Position numbers and translations under genes: made by a program. Under the pieces are notes generated by a model. It searched no databases. It was not told the DNA's origin and saw nothing but the letters and a program-made list of their open reading frames with translations. Positions 1 through 8,190 of a stretch of 53,347 nt of DNA are shown one piece after another; the stretch's first letter is position 1; the number at the start of each line of letters is the position of its first letter. The stretch is from an uncultured Corynebacterium sp. (GTDB taxonomy: Bacteria > Actinomycetota > Actinomycetes > Mycobacteriales > Mycobacteriaceae), in NCBI RefSeq assembly GCF_946222305.1, contig NZ_CAMIHZ010000016.1, positions 1 through 53,347 of the forward strand. Direction: 5' to 3'.

Positions 1-225
1 GGGGAGGGGTGATTCGCAAAAATATAATTGCTTTTTAGTGCGGGGGTCGGTCCGGCCTGCGCAGATGGCGGAAAGCCTATGTTTTTATCGGGGTGGAAAG
101 AACTGTAACTGGTGTCACAGAGCTCGATTGACCTCGGGGGACAGCCATAGCGTGTTAATCACACGGACCGCGAAGGAAACCAACCAGCCCTCCGGTCCAC
201 ACCACGACACGAAAGGATGCGCATC

Positions 226-360
226 ATGGCTTTCCCAGAAATTTTCAACGCCGACTTCAACATCGCGGATGAGGCCAACGCTTTTGTTTTCGGCGATGAC
301 GGCGGACTGTTTATTGAATCCGACAACAGCACCCGCATTGCGGACGACATGCTGGTCTAA
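226..360 (+). CDS. small acidic protein, 44 aa, unknown function
   Basis: A 44-codon ORF starts MAFPEIFNAD and ends ADDMLV. A Shine-Dalgarno sequence GAAAGGA lies 8 nt before the ATG. Codon choice (TTC, AAC, GAC, GGC, ATC) matches well-expressed genes of the window, which argues for a real gene. The product is rich in Asp, Glu, Phe and Ala, has no Cys, no membrane segment and no signal peptide. It converges on the response regulator gene, whose stop lies 4 nt beyond this stop. Upstream, TTGACC at 128-133 and TGTTAA at 153-158 could form a promoter with a wide 19-bp spacer, and a TATAAT lies at 23-28. I do not recognise the family. A link with the neighbouring two-component/ABC operon is possible but is inference from position only. 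Confidence 0.6.
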   Translation: MAFPEIFNADFNIADEANAFVFGDDGGLFIESDNSTRIADDMLV

Positions 361-364
361 ATTT

Positions 365-970
365 CTACAACCATCCACGATCCCGAGCGATCCGCGCAGC
401 CTCGTAGCGGTTATTCGCTTGGGTTTTCGCTATTGCGGAGGAAACGTGGTTACGCACCGTTCCTTCCGATAAGTGCAGTGCCTTGGCGATGGCAGCAGAA
501 TTTTTACCAGTGAGGGCTTCGCGGCATACATCGGCTTCGCGAGGAGTAAGGGGAGATGGAGGACTGTACAGCGCTTCAGTCGCTAGCGCTGAATCGACTA
601 CTCGCGCACCAGCGTGTACACGACGAACAGATTCTGCCAACTGTTCAGCCGGCGTATCTTTAACGACATAACCACTAGCACCGGCCTCGAGTGCCTGCCG
701 CAGAAAACCCGGCCGATCGAAGGTCGTCACAATGAGGCACCGGCATGCCAAACCAGTTTCTTTAATTTCTCGAGTCGCCTCGATGCCATCTTTCCCCGGC
801 ATTTCAATGTCCAGAACTGCAACGTCTGCATTGTGTTTCCGGACCAGCTCGGCACAATCTTCACCGGATCCAGTCTCAGCCACAATTTCTAGATCATCCT
901 CGGAATCCAAGAGTGCCGCCAGCGCGCCACGTACGAGGGATTGGTCATCTGCCAAGAGGATCCTAATCAT
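365..970 (-). CDS. NarL/FixJ-family response regulator
   Basis: This 201-residue protein has an N-terminal receiver domain with the acidic pair D8-D9, phosphoacceptor D54 (in LDIEMPG), the T82/T83 switch region and conserved K104. The C-terminal part (about 139-201) is a LuxR-type helix-turn-helix beginning LTPREADV and containing the recognition region LSEGTVRNHVSSA. Its start overlaps the end of the histidine kinase gene by 8 nt, so the pair is translationally coupled. It is the last gene of an operon ABC ATPase, permease, kinase, regulator. By analogy with DesK/DesR-like and other actinobacterial kinase-regulator-ABC sets, it most likely controls this operon. The inverted repeat at 3954-3969 upstream of the first gene is the best candidate binding site. 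The family call is firm; the signal sensed is unknown. Confidence 0.93.
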   Translation of the reverse strand: MIRILLADDQSLVRGALAALLDSEDDLEIVAETGSGEDCAELVRKHNADVAVLDIEMPGKDGIEATREIKETGLACRCLIVTTFDRPGFLRQALEAGASGYVVKDTPAEQLAESVRRVHAGARVVDSALATEALYSPPSPLTPREADVCREALTGKNSAAIAKALHLSEGTVRNHVSSAIAKTQANNRYEAARIARDRGWL

Positions 971-2252
971 TTCTAATTTCCTTCACCGTTGTTGATTCGA
1001 ATACGTGGCTATTGGGATCCCCCGTATGATCCTCAATCGCTGTTTTGGCGGGTTCTCGAAGCCAATCCCGATCGCTAGTCATGCTTACTAATAATGTTGT
1101 TCCGCAGCCTGGGTCGGTATTAACCGTGAGGGTTCCGCCAGCTAGCTGGACACGTTTGCGCAAACCATTCAACCCACCTTCTTTCTTGGTCTCGACGCCC
1201 TGTTCTGACCACCCCACGCCGTCATCTTGGATCTGGATTTTCCCCTCGACGATATCCACCCAACAGTTCTGTGCACGAGAGTGGCGAATGACATTTGTTA
1301 CCGCTTCACGAACGATCCAGGCGAACAGCGCATCGTTCTTCCCCGCGATGCTGGCTTCCCCCGTCAAATGAAAAGCGATATTGGCCGTGTCCAGCGCACG
1401 CCGTGAAGCAACGATTTCACCGCTTAAATCTGGGTTTTGAATTCTGGTCACTGCTGCGCGCACCTCGGATAGTGATTGCCGAGCTAATTTTTTGATTTCG
1501 TCGATTTCCTGCGCGGTTTTTTCGGGGTCTCTGTTCAGCATGCGGGACGCCACCTCAGATTTTAGGTGGATAATTGTGAGGGAATTACCCAGCAAATCGT
1601 GAAGGTCGACAGCGATCCGCTCCCGTTCCTCGGCTACCCGTAATTTCTGCGTCAATATGGCTTTTTCTTCCTGTCGATCTTGCAGGATCGAGAATAAGTA
1701 CACCACGATCGGGGAGAATACGGTTAGGGAGAAAACCAACAGGATTTCCATAGAGTCGTGTGTTAAGGCTATTCCCAAGGTGAACGCAGCGATAATCGCT
1801 GTAATGGTGATTATTAACGCCGTACGCGGGAATTGCCGGCGAAATATGAAGGCCAAAAACCCGACGAAGTAGCTAATGAATGACAGCGTAGCGAGTCCGG
1901 CTGTCAGCCACATCACGGTGAGGACCGTGACGAATATGGCGCCATACAAGGAAACTCGATGGGAATCCTTCATCCCGCGTGGGTAATAGCGGTGCGCCCC
2001 GAACATGAAAATGTAAAAGGCAGCAAACGCCAAGATGAGGGTAATGGCACTAATTTTCGCCGAGGAGGCGATGGGGGAAGACAGCACCGATTGTATGGGG
2101 AACAAGCAAAAAACCAGCCAGATAGATGCTGGGAGGGATTCTTCCCATTTGAACCCCTCCCGAGGGGCAGCTAGCGGATGCCTGTGCTGATCTAGCGTTT
2201 CTTCTCGCCCTTGTTGAGCAGTGCCCACAGGCCCACGAAAATGAGAGTCCAT
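963..2252 (-). CDS. membrane sensor histidine kinase (HisKA_3 / DesK-like)
   Basis: The 429-residue protein has an N-terminal membrane domain of about five or six hydrophobic segments (roughly residues 41-190) and then a short coiled linker. The dimerisation/phosphoacceptor motif RIAVDLHDLLGN places the phosphorylated His at 218. The C-terminal HATPase domain shows the N box (REAVTNVIRHS), the DDGVGW motif and GLNGLRKRV. This architecture is typical of NarL-partner kinases without an extracellular sensor domain, which often sense membrane or envelope state. The chosen ATG lies 61 nt inside the upstream permease gene. A GTG at 2228 is an alternative start, but the first transmembrane helix is retained either way. 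It partners the response regulator, with which it overlaps by 8 nt. Confidence 0.92.
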   Translation of the reverse strand: MDSHFRGPVGTAQQGREETLDQHRHPLAAPREGFKWEESLPASIWLVFCLFPIQSVLSSPIASSAKISAITLILAFAAFYIFMFGAHRYYPRGMKDSHRVSLYGAIFVTVLTVMWLTAGLATLSFISYFVGFLAFIFRRQFPRTALIITITAIIAAFTLGIALTHDSMEILLVFSLTVFSPIVVYLFSILQDRQEEKAILTQKLRVAEERERIAVDLHDLLGNSLTIIHLKSEVASRMLNRDPEKTAQEIDEIKKLARQSLSEVRAAVTRIQNPDLSGEIVASRRALDTANIAFHLTGEASIAGKNDALFAWIVREAVTNVIRHSRAQNCWVDIVEGKIQIQDDGVGWSEQGVETKKEGGLNGLRKRVQLAGGTLTVNTDPGCGTTLLVSMTSDRDWLREPAKTAIEDHTGDPNSHVFESTTVKEIRND

Positions 2253-2992
2253 ACGATGAAGTTTGCCACGGCGAATAGTGGTGGTTCAGTGGAAAGCCCA
2301 GCAGAGCTCATGCTGGTAATGGTTCCTTGGGCAAGCGGCCACCGCGCGAGAAGGGCTGGGCCATAAAGAGGAGTGAATCGGGAGATGTCGAGTAGCGTGC
2401 CCTCGAGGGGTAATAAGAGGTTACCGGCAAACGCCAACAAGACGGTCGAACTGGCGGCGATGGAAACCACACTGGGGGATGCGGAAACTAGGGGCCAGAT
2501 CAGGCCATAGAATCCGAAAGGGATGCAGCAGACAACGGTGATAATAAAGCTCGCTAGCCAGGCGGTTATGGGCATGTGAGCTCCTGTTAGAGCACCGGTT
2601 AGGAAAACGGCCGCAATGGGCAAGATTGCGCGAATCGAGATACTAATTGCTTTGGCAGTGAAGTAGGTGCGCGAACTCAGTGGCGTCAAAGCAAGATTGC
2701 GTGACCAACCGGCCTGATTCTCCAAAACGGCAGAACCAGCTGAACCGACTACACCGGTTACGCCGGCGAAGAGTGCCAGCCCGAGCATGACGTAGCCGGC
2801 AACGTTGCCGTTGCCAATGGGGTAGTCCGTATAGGACTGGGCCTTGCCGAAAACGAGATAGAAGAATACGGGCAGCACAATGGAAAAGAAAAGTGGTGCC
2901 TTTTCCGTAGCGAGGCGCTTGACCTCAAACCAAATGAAACTGAGTTGGTTGGTTCGAGCGGTGGGAACTTGAGCGGCATTGGTGGTAGTCAT
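2192..2992 (-). CDS. ABC-2 type transporter permease
   Basis: The 266-residue integral membrane protein has about six hydrophobic segments and the general layout of ABC-2/DrrB-type exporter permeases. It has a cytoplasmic N terminus (about 35 residues), a first helix near LFFSIVLPVFFYLVFGKAQ and a C-terminal helix ending in a basic KGEKKR tail. The ATG overlaps the stop of the upstream ATPase gene by 4 nt (ATGA). It should form the membrane half of an exporter with that ATPase. Together with the kinase and regulator downstream, the unit resembles self-resistance or envelope-stress efflux systems. The substrate cannot be read from sequence. Confidence 0.88.
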   Translation of the reverse strand: MTTTNAAQVPTARTNQLSFIWFEVKRLATEKAPLFFSIVLPVFFYLVFGKAQSYTDYPIGNGNVAGYVMLGLALFAGVTGVVGSAGSAVLENQAGWSRNLALTPLSSRTYFTAKAISISIRAILPIAAVFLTGALTGAHMPITAWLASFIITVVCCIPFGFYGLIWPLVSASPSVVSIAASSTVLLAFAGNLLLPLEGTLLDISRFTPLYGPALLARWPLAQGTITSMSSAGLSTEPPLFAVANFIVWTLIFVGLWALLNKGEKKR

Positions 2993-3894
2993 AGCGATTG
3001 TGCACCTTCCTTAGGCGGGTTGACGTGCGACTGTGGAGCCTCGCGTTTTCCGCTGCTTCCCACTGCTCGCCGTGTTTGGGGTGTTTGCTGTGCCTGGTGC
3101 GTTGAGTCTTGGGGATTCAACTGTTTTCCACGCGTGTAGTGCAAAAACACGTCCGACAAATCGCCGGTGGGGCTTTGAGCGGTGATCTCTGACACGCTTC
3201 CATCAGCCACGATGGACCCCTTGGACATCATCACAATCCGCTGCGCGAACTGCTCAACTTCTTCCAAGTAGTGGGTAGCGAAAATGATGGTACGGCCCGC
3301 CTGCGCTTGGGCGTGCATGTTGTCCCAGAAGTCGTACCGCGCCCCGGTATCCATACCTGCGGTGGGTTCATCGAGAACTAGTAGTTGGGGATTTCCCAGC
3401 ATCGCCATTGCGAACCGAAGGCGTTGCTGTTCGCCCCCTGAACACTTGGCGACTTTGCGATCCGCAATCTCGTGCAGTCGGGCCGCCGTCAAAACCTTCT
3501 CGAGGGGAAGAGGATTGCTGAAGGTGGACGCAATCATGCGAACCGTATTCCTCACCGTCATATCCGGAAGCAAGCCTCCGGTTTGTAAAACAGCGCCGAC
3601 CAGTTCGCGCTCAATGGCTTCGCGCGGGGATCTACCGAATACTTGAACGCTCCCCGCGGTCGGACGTTGCAGCCCCAGGACGAGGTCGAGGAACGTGCTT
3701 TTGCCCGCTCCATTGGAACCCAACAGCGCCACAATCTCGCCCTGCTGAATATCTAGGTCCACATTGTCTACTGCGGTCACTGTGCCCGATCGGGTGCGGA
3801 AGGTCTTCACCACACCACGTGCTTGAACACAGGGCGGACTTGAGGGGGTGAGGTGGGATTCAAGGGGCTGATGTGAGGATGAAGAACTAGACAT
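2989..3894 (-). CDS. ABC transporter ATP-binding protein (DrrA-like)
   Basis: A 301-residue ATPase with Walker A GSNGAGKST (59-67), signature CSGGEQQRL (from 151), Walker B LLVLDEPTAG (about 171-180) and a switch His in ATHYLEE. The first 22 residues form a Ser/Pro-rich tail before the ABC fold. I chose the ATG at 3894 because TAGATT on the same strand ends exactly 7 nt before it, the leaderless spacing seen all over this window. A longer open frame extends upstream to 4353 but crosses the exonuclease gene and has no ABC content. First gene of the exporter/two-component operon; overlaps the permease by 4 nt. The C-terminal 45 residues (QDSTHQAQQTPQ and so on) are low complexity. Confidence 0.92.
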   Translation of the reverse strand: MSSSSSSHQPLESHLTPSSPPCVQARGVVKTFRTRSGTVTAVDNVDLDIQQGEIVALLGSNGAGKSTFLDLVLGLQRPTAGSVQVFGRSPREAIERELVGAVLQTGGLLPDMTVRNTVRMIASTFSNPLPLEKVLTAARLHEIADRKVAKCSGGEQQRLRFAMAMLGNPQLLVLDEPTAGMDTGARYDFWDNMHAQAQAGRTIIFATHYLEEVEQFAQRIVMMSKGSIVADGSVSEITAQSPTGDLSDVFLHYTRGKQLNPQDSTHQAQQTPQTRRAVGSSGKREAPQSHVNPPKEGAQSL

Positions 3895-3901
3895 ATCCCG
3901 A

Positions 3902-3907
3902 AATCTA
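3902..3907 (-). promoter_or_regulatory. -10 box of the ABC/two-component operon
   Basis: TAGATT on the minus strand, followed by 7 nt and the ATG at 3894. This spacing implies transcription starting at or next to the start codon, that is, a leaderless mRNA. No convincing -35 box is visible, consistent with a promoter that needs an activator. Confidence 0.5.
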
Positions 3908-3953
3908 TTGGCGATATCAGGGGCACATGGGGCAGGTTTTGTCACGATTTCCC

Positions 3954-3969
3954 CATGACAAATGTCATG
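3954..3969. promoter_or_regulatory. inverted repeat, candidate response-regulator operator
   Basis: CATGACA-AA-TGTCATG is a perfect 7-bp inverted repeat with a 2-bp centre. It sits about 50-65 bp upstream of the leaderless start of the ABC/two-component operon and about 80 bp upstream of the divergent exonuclease gene. Its position upstream of the expected -35 region fits activation by the NarL-family regulator encoded in the operon. Binding is inferred. Confidence 0.45.
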
Positions 3970-4045
3970 ACTCGCTAGTTGCTGGCATGATCGCGGGGCA
4001 CTTCCCCCGATTGGACTGTCGCTTGTGGAATATAAAGTGGGGTGC

Positions 4046-4726
4046 ATGAACGTACCCATTCCACAGTTCGATCCCGCAAATATGCTCAGCTTCGACTTGG
4101 AGACCACCGGCACGGATCCGAAGACGTGCCGGATTGTCACGAGCGCCATGATTTCCATCGCGGGGAGGGAGCGCAAAGATCTGGAGCTGCTGGCTGATCC
4201 AGGGGTAGAAATCCCGGAGCAGGCCACTGCCGTGCACGGAATTACTACCGAGTACGCCCGGGAGAATGGGAGCCCCCACGATGAGGTGCTCGCGCATACC
4301 ATTACCACCATTCGGGAAGCGTGGAAGCGTGGCGCAACGCTGGTGGTGTACAACGCTCCGTATGACTTAAGTGTGCTCCGTGCCTTGGAACCAAGCTTTA
4401 CTATTGATGGCTTGGTTTTTGATCCGCTGGTAGTCGACCGGGCGATGGATCCATATCGAAAGGGTAAACGGCGCCTGGAAAACGTATGCGAACATTATGG
4501 AATCGAGCTCGCTAATGCACACGAGGCCACCGCGGATGCCGTTGCAGCGGCCCGAGTGGCGTGGAAACTCGCGAAAAAATACCCCCACTTGGTGCAGACC
4601 AACGGAGAAGAACTGATGGTCTCGCAGACGCAATGGTTCTACGATTCCCAGATTAAACTGCAGGAATGGTTTAACCGCAATGGGCGCGACGTCACCGTGG
4701 GAACAAGCTGGCCTGTTCAACTGTAG
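4046..4726 (+). CDS. DEDDh 3'-5' exonuclease (DnaQ/epsilon-like)
   Basis: The 226-residue protein carries the ExoI motif FDLETTG (catalytic Asp17 and Glu19), a middle Asp in VYNAPYDLSVL (Exo II) and the Exo III region HEATADAVAAARVAW with His and Asp. This defines the DEDDh group that includes the proofreading subunit epsilon of DNA polymerase III and RNase T. It lacks the polymerase and helicase domains of larger family members, so a role in DNA or RNA end trimming is most likely. The ATG at 4046 was preferred over an in-frame GTG at 4025 because TAAAGT (4033-4038) ends 7 nt before it. It is divergent from the ABC operon. The family is secure; the substrate is not. Confidence 0.88.
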   Translation: MNVPIPQFDPANMLSFDLETTGTDPKTCRIVTSAMISIAGRERKDLELLADPGVEIPEQATAVHGITTEYARENGSPHDEVLAHTITTIREAWKRGATLVVYNAPYDLSVLRALEPSFTIDGLVFDPLVVDRAMDPYRKGKRRLENVCEHYGIELANAHEATADAVAAARVAWKLAKKYPHLVQTNGEELMVSQTQWFYDSQIKLQEWFNRNGRDVTVGTSWPVQL

Positions 4727-4823
4727 GGGAGCCAACTTGTTAAATTTTGGTTAAGGGGAAAAAATACCGCCTTGGAGACGATCGTCACCATAAAACCCTG
4801 ACGTTTCAGAAGCGGGAAAACCC

Positions 4824-6347
4824 ATGGCTTACACAGAACTCAATTCGGACAAGGGGCCGAGAATCGCTCCCAGTAAGCGAGCGAAGAAAGACAATACTCA
4901 CTGGCTCTACATTGCGGTGATCATCGCCGTGATTGCTGGCATCGTGCTGGGCTTGGTTGCCCCAGACACTGCCAAGGCTCTCAAGCCTCTCGGCACCACG
5001 TTCGTCAACATCATCAAGATGATCATCCCGCCGGTGATCTTCTGCACGATTGTCCTCGGCATCGGTTCGGTTCGTGCTGCCGCATCGGTCGGCAAAGCCG
5101 GTGGCATCGCGTTGGCCTACTTCATCACGATGTCCACCTTTGCGCTTGCCGTCGGTCTTGCCGTCGGTAACCTGATCCAACCAGGTGAGGGCCTCGATAT
5201 CCACGGTAATTCCAAGGCAGTGGAGGAAGCGCTGAGCAAGAATGCTGAGCAGCCTCACGGGCTGATGGGCTTCGTCCAATCAATTATCCCGGACACTTTT
5301 TTCTCTGCATTCACCAGTGGATCCGTGCTGCAGGTCCTCGTCATCGCACTGCTCGTGGGCTTTGCCATCCAATCCATGGGCCAGGCCGGTGAGCCAATCC
5401 TCGGTTTCGTGGCACATCTGCAGAAGCTGGTATTTAAGATTCTGGGTTGGATCCTTTGGCTTGCTCCCATTGGCGCTTTCGGCGCTATCGCCGCGGTGGT
5501 CGGCGCAACCGGTGTTAAGGCCATCGTTCAGCTGGGCGTGCTGATGCTGGCGTTCTACCTCACCTGTGTGATCTTCATCTTCGGCATCCTTGGCCTCATC
5601 CTGAAGGTCTTCACCGGGTTCAACATCTTCAAACTGGTGAAGTACCTAGGCAAGGAATTCTTGCTGATTTTCGCGACGTCATCTTCCGAGTCCGCATTGC
5701 CAAACCTGATGCGAAAGATGGAGCACGTCGGTGTGGACAAGTCCACGGTGGGCATTGTTGTCCCAACTGGATACTCATTCAACCTCGACGGCACTGCCAT
5801 CTACTTGACCATGGCCTCCATCTTCGTGGCAGATGCGATGGGTAAGCCCATGAATATCGGCGAGCAGATCAGCCTGTTGGTATTCATGATCATCGCGTCC
5901 AAGGGTGCAGCCGGTGTTACCGGTGCAGGTATCGCAACTCTTGCCGCTGGATTGCAGTCCCACCGTCCGGACTTGCTCGACGGTGTGGGCGTGATCGTCG
6001 GTATTGACCGCTTCATGTCCGAAGCCCGCGCGCTAACCAACTTCGCAGGCAACTCGGTGGCGACCCTCTTGGTTGGTACGTGGACCAAAACAATCGACAA
6101 AGACCAAGTGCGTCGCGTGCTTGATGGCAAGGATCCCTATATCGCTGCCGAGGACGACGGTGATGTGAATCTGCGCTACCCATCTGTTGCCAACCCTGCT
6201 ACCGAAACTTTGCAACCAACGCCACAGTTGAACTTGGATGCCTACCATGGCACCGATTCCAACCAGACCGGAACTGCAAAGCCGGTCACCAAGGATCACA
6301 AACCCACCCACGATCGATCCACTTCCGATGGAACTCTGGATTCCTAA
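4824..6347 (+). CDS. dctA: C4-dicarboxylate:cation symporter
   Basis: A 507-residue member of the DAACS (glutamate/dicarboxylate:cation symporter) family. Family hallmarks are the serine-rich re-entrant loop SSSSESALPNL, the GYSFNLDGTAIY motif and the second hairpin region GVTGAGIATLAAGLQ. A short hydrophilic N terminus precedes about eight helices. The last 90 residues form a hydrophilic Thr/Asp/Pro-rich tail that is longer than usual. Corynebacteria use DctA to import succinate, fumarate and malate, which fits best, though glutamate/aspartate uptake by relatives (GltP, GltT) is the alternative. A weak Shine-Dalgarno (GCGGGA) precedes the ATG. It stands alone between the exonuclease and ilvA, both on the same strand. 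Confidence 0.85.
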   Translation: MAYTELNSDKGPRIAPSKRAKKDNTHWLYIAVIIAVIAGIVLGLVAPDTAKALKPLGTTFVNIIKMIIPPVIFCTIVLGIGSVRAAASVGKAGGIALAYFITMSTFALAVGLAVGNLIQPGEGLDIHGNSKAVEEALSKNAEQPHGLMGFVQSIIPDTFFSAFTSGSVLQVLVIALLVGFAIQSMGQAGEPILGFVAHLQKLVFKILGWILWLAPIGAFGAIAAVVGATGVKAIVQLGVLMLAFYLTCVIFIFGILGLILKVFTGFNIFKLVKYLGKEFLLIFATSSSESALPNLMRKMEHVGVDKSTVGIVVPTGYSFNLDGTAIYLTMASIFVADAMGKPMNIGEQISLLVFMIIASKGAAGVTGAGIATLAAGLQSHRPDLLDGVGVIVGIDRFMSEARALTNFAGNSVATLLVGTWTKTIDKDQVRRVLDGKDPYIAAEDDGDVNLRYPSVANPATETLQPTPQLNLDAYHGTDSNQTGTAKPVTKDHKPTHDRSTSDGTLDS

Positions 6348-6499
6348 ACAGAGGTTTAAGTCACAGAGATAGACCTTGGGTCCTCAGGAACAGTTCTTTG
6401 CGCCACAGCGGCTGAACCAGCTCCCGTGCCCGAGGGAGCCGCAGCTCCCATTCGAGAGAGGTCAGACCGTTGGACACTGAACAGCGCCCCTAACTGCGC

Positions 6500-6549
6500 A
6501 GCGCCAGTCGTCACAGATAACATGGTCTTCCATGGTGATGACTGGCGCT
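6500..6549. repeat. 50-bp nested inverted repeat over the ilvA start
   Basis: The arms 6500-6514 (AGCGCCAGTCGTCAC) and 6535-6549 (GTGATGACTGGCGCT) are complementary at 14 of 15 positions, the exception being a G-T pair. Between them an inner hairpin, CATGG-TCTT-CCATG (6521-6534), also closes perfectly. The structure contains the candidate -10 box TAACAT (6518-6523) and all three in-frame start codons of ilvA (6532, 6535, 6538). If the mRNA is leaderless the left arm is not transcribed and the element must act as DNA. If transcription starts upstream it would hide the start codon in RNA. Confidence 0.75.
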
Positions 6550-8070
6550 GACTATTTGCGAAACATCGTGGCTGCCCCTGTGTACCAGGCGGCAATTCAC
6601 ACCCCGCTGGACGGCATGCCCTCGCTTAGCGAGCGCATCGGCAATACAGTCCTCATTAAGCGCGAAGACCTGCAGCCGGTTCACAGCTTTAAAATCCGCG
6701 GCGCTTTCAACAAGATGGCCCAGCTCACGGATGAAGAAAAGGCCCGTGGCGTGGTAGCTGCATCTGCCGGTAACCACGCTCAGGGTGTCGCCCTGTCGGG
6801 CCAGAAGTTGGGTGTGCGCTCCATCATCGTTATGCCAGAACCAACCCCATCCATCAAGGTCGATGCCGTCCGCAGCTTTGGTGGCGAAGTGCTCCTGCAC
6901 GGCGCAAACTTTGACGAAGCCAAGGCCAAGGCCATGGAGCTCTCGGAGACTAAGGGCATGGTGTGGGTCGCCCCCTTTGATGACGAAGCAGTCATCGCCG
7001 GCCAAGGAACAATTGGCTTGGAAATCTTCCAATCCTGTTCGGATGCAGACCGGGTATTCGTACCCGTCGGCGGCGGCGGAATTGCAGCGGGAATCGCGGT
7101 TCTCCTTAAGCAGCTACGTCCCGATATCCAAGTCATCGGCGTGGAGCCCGAGGAGTCTGCTTGCCTCGGTGCCGCACTGCGCGCCGATGAACCCGTCACC
7201 TTGGATCACGTCAGCCTGTTCGCGGAAGGTGTAGCGGTCAAGCAGATCGGAGCCGAGACCTTCCGCTTGTGTAAGGAATACCTTGACGATTGCATCACCG
7301 TGACCTCCGACGAATTGGCCGCGGCGACCAAGGACATCTACGACGACACCCGCGCTATTGCAGAACCCGCCGGCGCAGTCGCCCTAGCGGGGCTGAAGGC
7401 GTATGTCGCGCAACATGGCGTCGAGAAAGAAAAATTGGTGTGCGTACTATCCGGCGCCAACATGAATTTTCACTCGCTGCGCTACGTCAGTGAGCGTGCG
7501 GAGCTCGGCGAAGGTACGGAAGGCATCTTCGGAGTCACGATCCCCGAGGTCGAGGGTGCCTTTCTGGACTTCTGCAAGGTGCTGGGTGGTCGGTCGGTCA
7601 CCGAGTTTTCCTACCGTGTGGGCGAGAGGAACGGCGACGCCCCCAAGGCCCGCATCTTCGTAGGTGTGCGGGTCACCGATGGGAAGCGGGAACGGACTGC
7701 CATTGTCCGCGACCTCGAGCAGCAGGGATACGGGGTCGTCGATCTGTCGGACGATGAGATCGCGAAGGAACACGTCCGCTACATGATCGGTGGGCACCCG
7801 CCGCATCACATCAGCGAGCGTGTGTACAGCTTTGAATTCCCGGAGCGCCCCGGAGCGCTGCAGCATTTCCTCGAAGTGTTGGGAACCCGGTGGAATATCT
7901 CCATGTTCCATTACCGCAGCTTCGGTATGGATTACGGGCGTATTCTTACAGCTTTCGAGAATGTCAGCAATGATGGGGACTTTGAACAACACTTGGCGAA
8001 GCTGGGCTACCACGCAACGGAAGTATCCGAATCGGATAGCTACGCATTCTTCCTGCGCTCGAGTGAATAA
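6532..8070 (+). CDS. ilvA: threonine ammonia-lyase, biosynthetic, long (two ACT-like domains) form
   Basis: The enzyme deaminates L-threonine to 2-oxobutyrate, the first committed step to isoleucine. The 512-residue protein has the PLP lysine in HSFKIRGA (K54), the SAGNHAQG loop and the glycine-rich phosphate loop VPVGGGGIAAG. A C-terminal regulatory half contains two ACT-like repeats (about 325-400 and 415-505; the second contains FPERPGALQHFLE). Length and text (for example YLRNIVAAPVYQAA) resemble the 514-residue E. coli IlvA. The C. glutamicum enzyme I recall is about 436 residues with a single regulatory repeat. This suggests a different lineage or transfer. The neighbours are dctA and an ACT-domain gene, not other ilv genes. 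Starts ATG 6532, GTG 6535 and ATG 6538 are all possible; TAACAT ends 8 nt before 6532. Confidence 0.93.
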   Translation: MVMTGADYLRNIVAAPVYQAAIHTPLDGMPSLSERIGNTVLIKREDLQPVHSFKIRGAFNKMAQLTDEEKARGVVAASAGNHAQGVALSGQKLGVRSIIVMPEPTPSIKVDAVRSFGGEVLLHGANFDEAKAKAMELSETKGMVWVAPFDDEAVIAGQGTIGLEIFQSCSDADRVFVPVGGGGIAAGIAVLLKQLRPDIQVIGVEPEESACLGAALRADEPVTLDHVSLFAEGVAVKQIGAETFRLCKEYLDDCITVTSDELAAATKDIYDDTRAIAEPAGAVALAGLKAYVAQHGVEKEKLVCVLSGANMNFHSLRYVSERAELGEGTEGIFGVTIPEVEGAFLDFCKVLGGRSVTEFSYRVGERNGDAPKARIFVGVRVTDGKRERTAIVRDLEQQGYGVVDLSDDEIAKEHVRYMIGGHPPHHISERVYSFEFPERPGALQHFLEVLGTRWNISMFHYRSFGMDYGRILTAFENVSNDGDFEQHLAKLGYHATEVSESDSYAFFLRSSE

Positions 8071-8190
8071 GCCACGCTGGGAGAGCTGGGCTCGCATTTT
8101 CACTCAAGGGTTGGGTGCGCAGGCTAGGAATGATGCGGGGCTAGGAGTGACTCGAGGGGGTAGAGCTAGGCGGGGGGGAGCTAGCCGTGT

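Noticed and set aside
1..225. Riboswitch in the leader of the small acidic gene
   Set aside because: The leader could be about 190 nt if TATAAT at 23-28 is used, but I could not match it to any class (c-di-AMP, glycine, cobalamin).
226..360. Lanthipeptide or bacteriocin precursor next to an ABC/two-component operon
   Set aside because: No Cys, no double-Gly cleavage site and no modification enzyme gene nearby; kept as an unknown acidic protein.
2989..4353. 454-codon version of the first ABC ATPase
   Set aside because: The extra 153 codons overlap the opposing exonuclease gene and contain no ABC features; the leaderless start at 3894 fits better.
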